This document shows, one piece after another, positions 6,011 through 7,660 of a DNA stretch of 7,660 nucleotides. The DNA is from CAIUKV01 sp041659105. Lineage in GTDB: Bacteria > Actinomycetota > Acidimicrobiia > IMCC26256 > PALSA-555. Both the position numbers and the translations under genes were made by a program. How positions within the stretch are numbered: position 1 is the first letter of the stretch; the number at the start of each line of letters is the position of its first letter. The stretch is taken from assembly GCA_041659105.1 (NCBI GenBank), contig JBAZYX010000138.1, positions 1-7,660 on the forward strand. Reading direction: 5' to 3'. The notes under the pieces were generated by a model. That model was not told the origin of the DNA. It searched no databases and worked only from the letters and a program-made list of their open reading frames with translations.

Positions 6011-7375
6011 CGGCGCCCAGCTCGTCGGCGGGATGTTCTGGTTCTGGCGGAAGAGGTTCTCGGGATCCCAGGCGTCCTTGATCGCCTGGAGCCGCGCGTA
6101 CTTCTCGGCACCGAACCCGGCCTTCACGCGGTCGTAGCCCTCGTCGCCGATGTAGTTCAGGTACACCGCACCGGTGGTCCACGGCTTCATCGCGGCCGCG
6201 AGGCCGCGCGTGTACGCGATGTTCGTCTCGTCGTCGGCCGGATCGGCCCACATCGACAGGTAGTGCACGTTGAACTTCGCGTGGCGTTCGCCGAACGCGT
6301 CGGCGTCGTCGGGGACGCGGGCGATCGCCCCGCCGCCGGGCGCGAGGAGGATCTGGGTGAGCGGCGACACCGGGTTCGTGGCGTGCGCCACCAACGTCGC
6401 GATCGCGTCGCCCGGCAGGTCGGCGAGGAAGTCCGCGCTCCAGTAGTTGCGCATCCCGTGCGGGTTGGCCTCCGAGATGATCTGTTGCAGGGCGACGTAC
6501 GGCATCGGCGCCACCACGTCGACCACCGGCCCGAGGGCGCGCATCGGCGCGATCGCCTGCTCGCCCTCCGCCAGGTCGCCCGACCAGCACACGACCATTC
6601 CGAGCACGGGGTGGCCGCGAGCCTCCTCGGGCACGAAGTCGGCGGGCGGGGCCGTGATGAACGCGAGCGCGGTGCCCAGCTCGTCGGGCGCGTCGGCCAT
6701 GAAGTCGCGCCACGCGGGCACGATGTCGGCGGCCATGAAGCCCGGCCACGCCAGCAACCCGCCGAGCACGAGCGGGCCCACCGCGTGGAGGCGGAGGTGG
6801 AACGCGGTCACGATGCCGAAGTTGCCGCCGCCCCCGCGCAGCCCCCAGAACAGCTCGGGGTTCTCGTCGGCGGACGCGACGACCCTGCGTCCGTCGGCGG
6901 TCACCACCTCCGCCCGCACCAGGTTGTCGCAGGTGAAGCCGCACCGGCGTTCGAGCCAGCCGCTGCCGCTGCCCAGCGCGAGCCCCGCGATCCCGGTCGT
7001 GGGAACGCGTCCGCCCGTCACTGCGAGACCGTGCTCCTGGGTCGCGGCGTCGAACTCGCCCCAGGTGAGGCCGGCCTCGGCCACCGCGATCCGCGCGTCG
7101 GGATCGACCGTGATCCCCTTCATCCCGCGCATGTCGCACACGATGCCGCCGTCCACGACGGCCGACCCGGTGACCGCGTGACCGCCGCCGTAGACGGAGA
7201 GCGGGAGGCCGGCGGCGCGTGCGTGGTTCACCACGGCCACGACGTCGTCGGCGCTCGTGCACCGGAGGATCACCGCCGGGCGGCGGTCGATCATCCCGTT
7301 GAACACCGCGCGGGCCTCGTCGTAGGCGGGATCGCCGGGCAGGATCTCGATACCAGTGAAGCCGGGAACGGACAT
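6008..7375 (-). CDS. FAD-binding oxidoreductase, PCMH/berberine-bridge-enzyme type
   Basis: A 455-residue flavoprotein: FAD_binding_4 (PCMH) domain at about 30-200, central substrate domain, and C-terminal BBE segment at about 405-450 (NYIGDEGYDR, then IKDAWDPENLF, then NQNIPP). YGGGHAVTG places His66 as the expected 8-alpha-histidyl FAD attachment site. The second, cysteinyl attachment seen in bicovalent members (C-P-T-V-G-type motif) is absent: the site reads GRVPTTGIAG with Val124. FAD should therefore be bound through one covalent link, as in 6-hydroxy-D-nicotine oxidase. Family members oxidise alcohols, amines or sugars with O2 or another acceptor. ATG 7375 is preferred to GTG 7381 because a GGAGGTGA site lies directly before it and overlaps that GTG. 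No signal peptide is seen, so it is likely cytosolic. It follows an SDR gene by 53 bases, probably as one operon. Confidence 0.9.
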   Translation of the reverse strand: MSVPGFTGIEILPGDPAYDEARAVFNGMIDRRPAVILRCTSADDVVAVVNHARAAGLPLSVYGGGHAVTGSAVVDGGIVCDMRGMKGITVDPDARIAVAEAGLTWGEFDAATQEHGLAVTGGRVPTTGIAGLALGSGSGWLERRCGFTCDNLVRAEVVTADGRRVVASADENPELFWGLRGGGGNFGIVTAFHLRLHAVGPLVLGGLLAWPGFMAADIVPAWRDFMADAPDELGTALAFITAPPADFVPEEARGHPVLGMVVCWSGDLAEGEQAIAPMRALGPVVDVVAPMPYVALQQIISEANPHGMRNYWSADFLADLPGDAIATLVAHATNPVSPLTQILLAPGGGAIARVPDDADAFGERHAKFNVHYLSMWADPADDETNIAYTRGLAAAMKPWTTGAVYLNYIGDEGYDRVKAGFGAEKYARLQAIKDAWDPENLFRQNQNIPPTSWAP

Positions 7376-7377
7376 GG

Positions 7378-7385
7378 TCACCTCC
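7378..7385 (-). promoter_or_regulatory. Strong ribosome binding site of the FAD oxidoreductase
   Basis: GGAGGTGA on the minus strand, complementary over 8 bases to the usual 16S rRNA 3' tail and ending 2 bases before ATG 7375. It overlaps the alternative in-frame GTG at 7381, which argues against that start. Confidence 0.75.
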
Positions 7386-7428
7386 GAGTGCAGCGGGTGC
7401 CGGTGCGCGGCGGGGTCGTGCGAGTCTC

Positions 7429-7660
7429 TCAGTCCCAGAGACCCTCGCGGTACGGGCCCGCGATGTGGCCGCCGTCGATCACGAACGGCGCGCCGGTGCA
7501 GTACGAGCTCTCGTCGGACGCGAGGAACAGCGCCAGGTTCGCCACCTCCTCGGGCGTGCCCATCCGCGGGATCGGCTGCTGGGCCATGAGTCGCTCGAGC
7601 CGGGCCAGCACCGCGGGCGGCGCCTGCTCCACCAGCGGCGACGAGATGACGCCGGGGTGG
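7429..7660 (-). CDS. SDR family oxidoreductase, C-terminal fragment (gene continues beyond the window)
   Basis: Only the last 76 residues are visible, from HPGVISSP at the window edge to TGA at 7429-7431. The pattern is the standard SDR C-terminus: HPG after strand 6, then PRMGTPEEVANLALFLASD, SSYCTG and the FVIDGG strand-7 motif. These are the substrate-loop exit, helix 6 and final strand of a classical 250-residue SDR; the cofactor and YxxxK motifs lie outside the window. It ends GPYREGLWD. It precedes the FAD oxidoreductase gene on the same strand, so the two probably act in one oxidative pathway. It is a different protein from the SDR at 3822-4733, which lacks this C-terminal pattern. The open frame runs to the window edge with no sign of breakage. 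Confidence 0.9.
   Translation of the reverse strand, partial: HPGVISSPLVEQAPPAVLARLERLMAQQPIPRMGTPEEVANLALFLASDESSYCTGAPFVIDGGHIAGPYREGLWD

Noticed and set aside
6447..7181. Plus-strand open frame opposite the FAD oxidoreductase
   Set aside because: A Ser/Pro/Thr/Arg-rich translation without domain features, while the opposite strand carries complete PCMH and BBE motifs.
7376..7381. GTG 7381 as the start of the FAD oxidoreductase
   Set aside because: It lies inside the GGAGGTGA ribosome binding site, which is placed for ATG 7375.

Overview
High-GC window with dense, short-spaced genes whose third codon positions are almost all G or C. Several families here (two Amidohydro_2 proteins, SDRs, an acetoacetate-decarboxylase-like protein, a DUF305 protein) and TANNNT-type leaderless starts point to an actinobacterium, possibly an Acidimicrobiia- or Mycobacteriales-like lineage; the exact lineage is inference. 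I see no RNA gene, CRISPR array, insertion sequence or integrase, and no gene-free stretch longer than about 70 bases.

Layout. Bases 1-746 (+) are the C-terminal part of a BNR/Asp-box beta-propeller protein. It overlaps by 4 bases a membrane-anchored DUF305 protein (743-1420, +). This pair meets a 50-residue membrane protein on the minus strand (1438-1590); an inverted repeat holding both stop codons separates them. Next comes a minus-strand operon transcribed from 4733 down to 1658: SDR oxidoreductase, then amidohydrolase A, then an acetoacetate-decarboxylase-like protein. Gaps are 20 and 47 bases, and the two downstream genes have clear Shine-Dalgarno sites. The 50-residue ORF may be the last gene of this unit.

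Head to head with the SDR, and only 17 bases away, amidohydrolase B (4751-5983, +) begins. The 17 bases hold a near-palindromic TACGGTA that reads as a TANNNT -10 element on both strands. Each copy sits exactly 6 bases before a start codon, so both genes look leaderless and appear to share one symmetric divergent promoter. Amidohydrolase B converges on a second minus-strand unit: a truncated SDR (7429-7660) followed by a BBE-type FAD-linked oxidoreductase (6008-7375).

How the genes may work together (inference): two SDRs, two related metal-dependent amidohydrolases or decarboxylases, a Schiff-base decarboxylase-like protein and a covalent-FAD oxidase are the kind of set expected for oxidative breakdown of a cyclic or beta-keto-acid-type substrate. 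Nothing in the window identifies the substrate, and no transporter or regulator gene is visible. The BNR/DUF305 pair is probably an unrelated cell-envelope unit.
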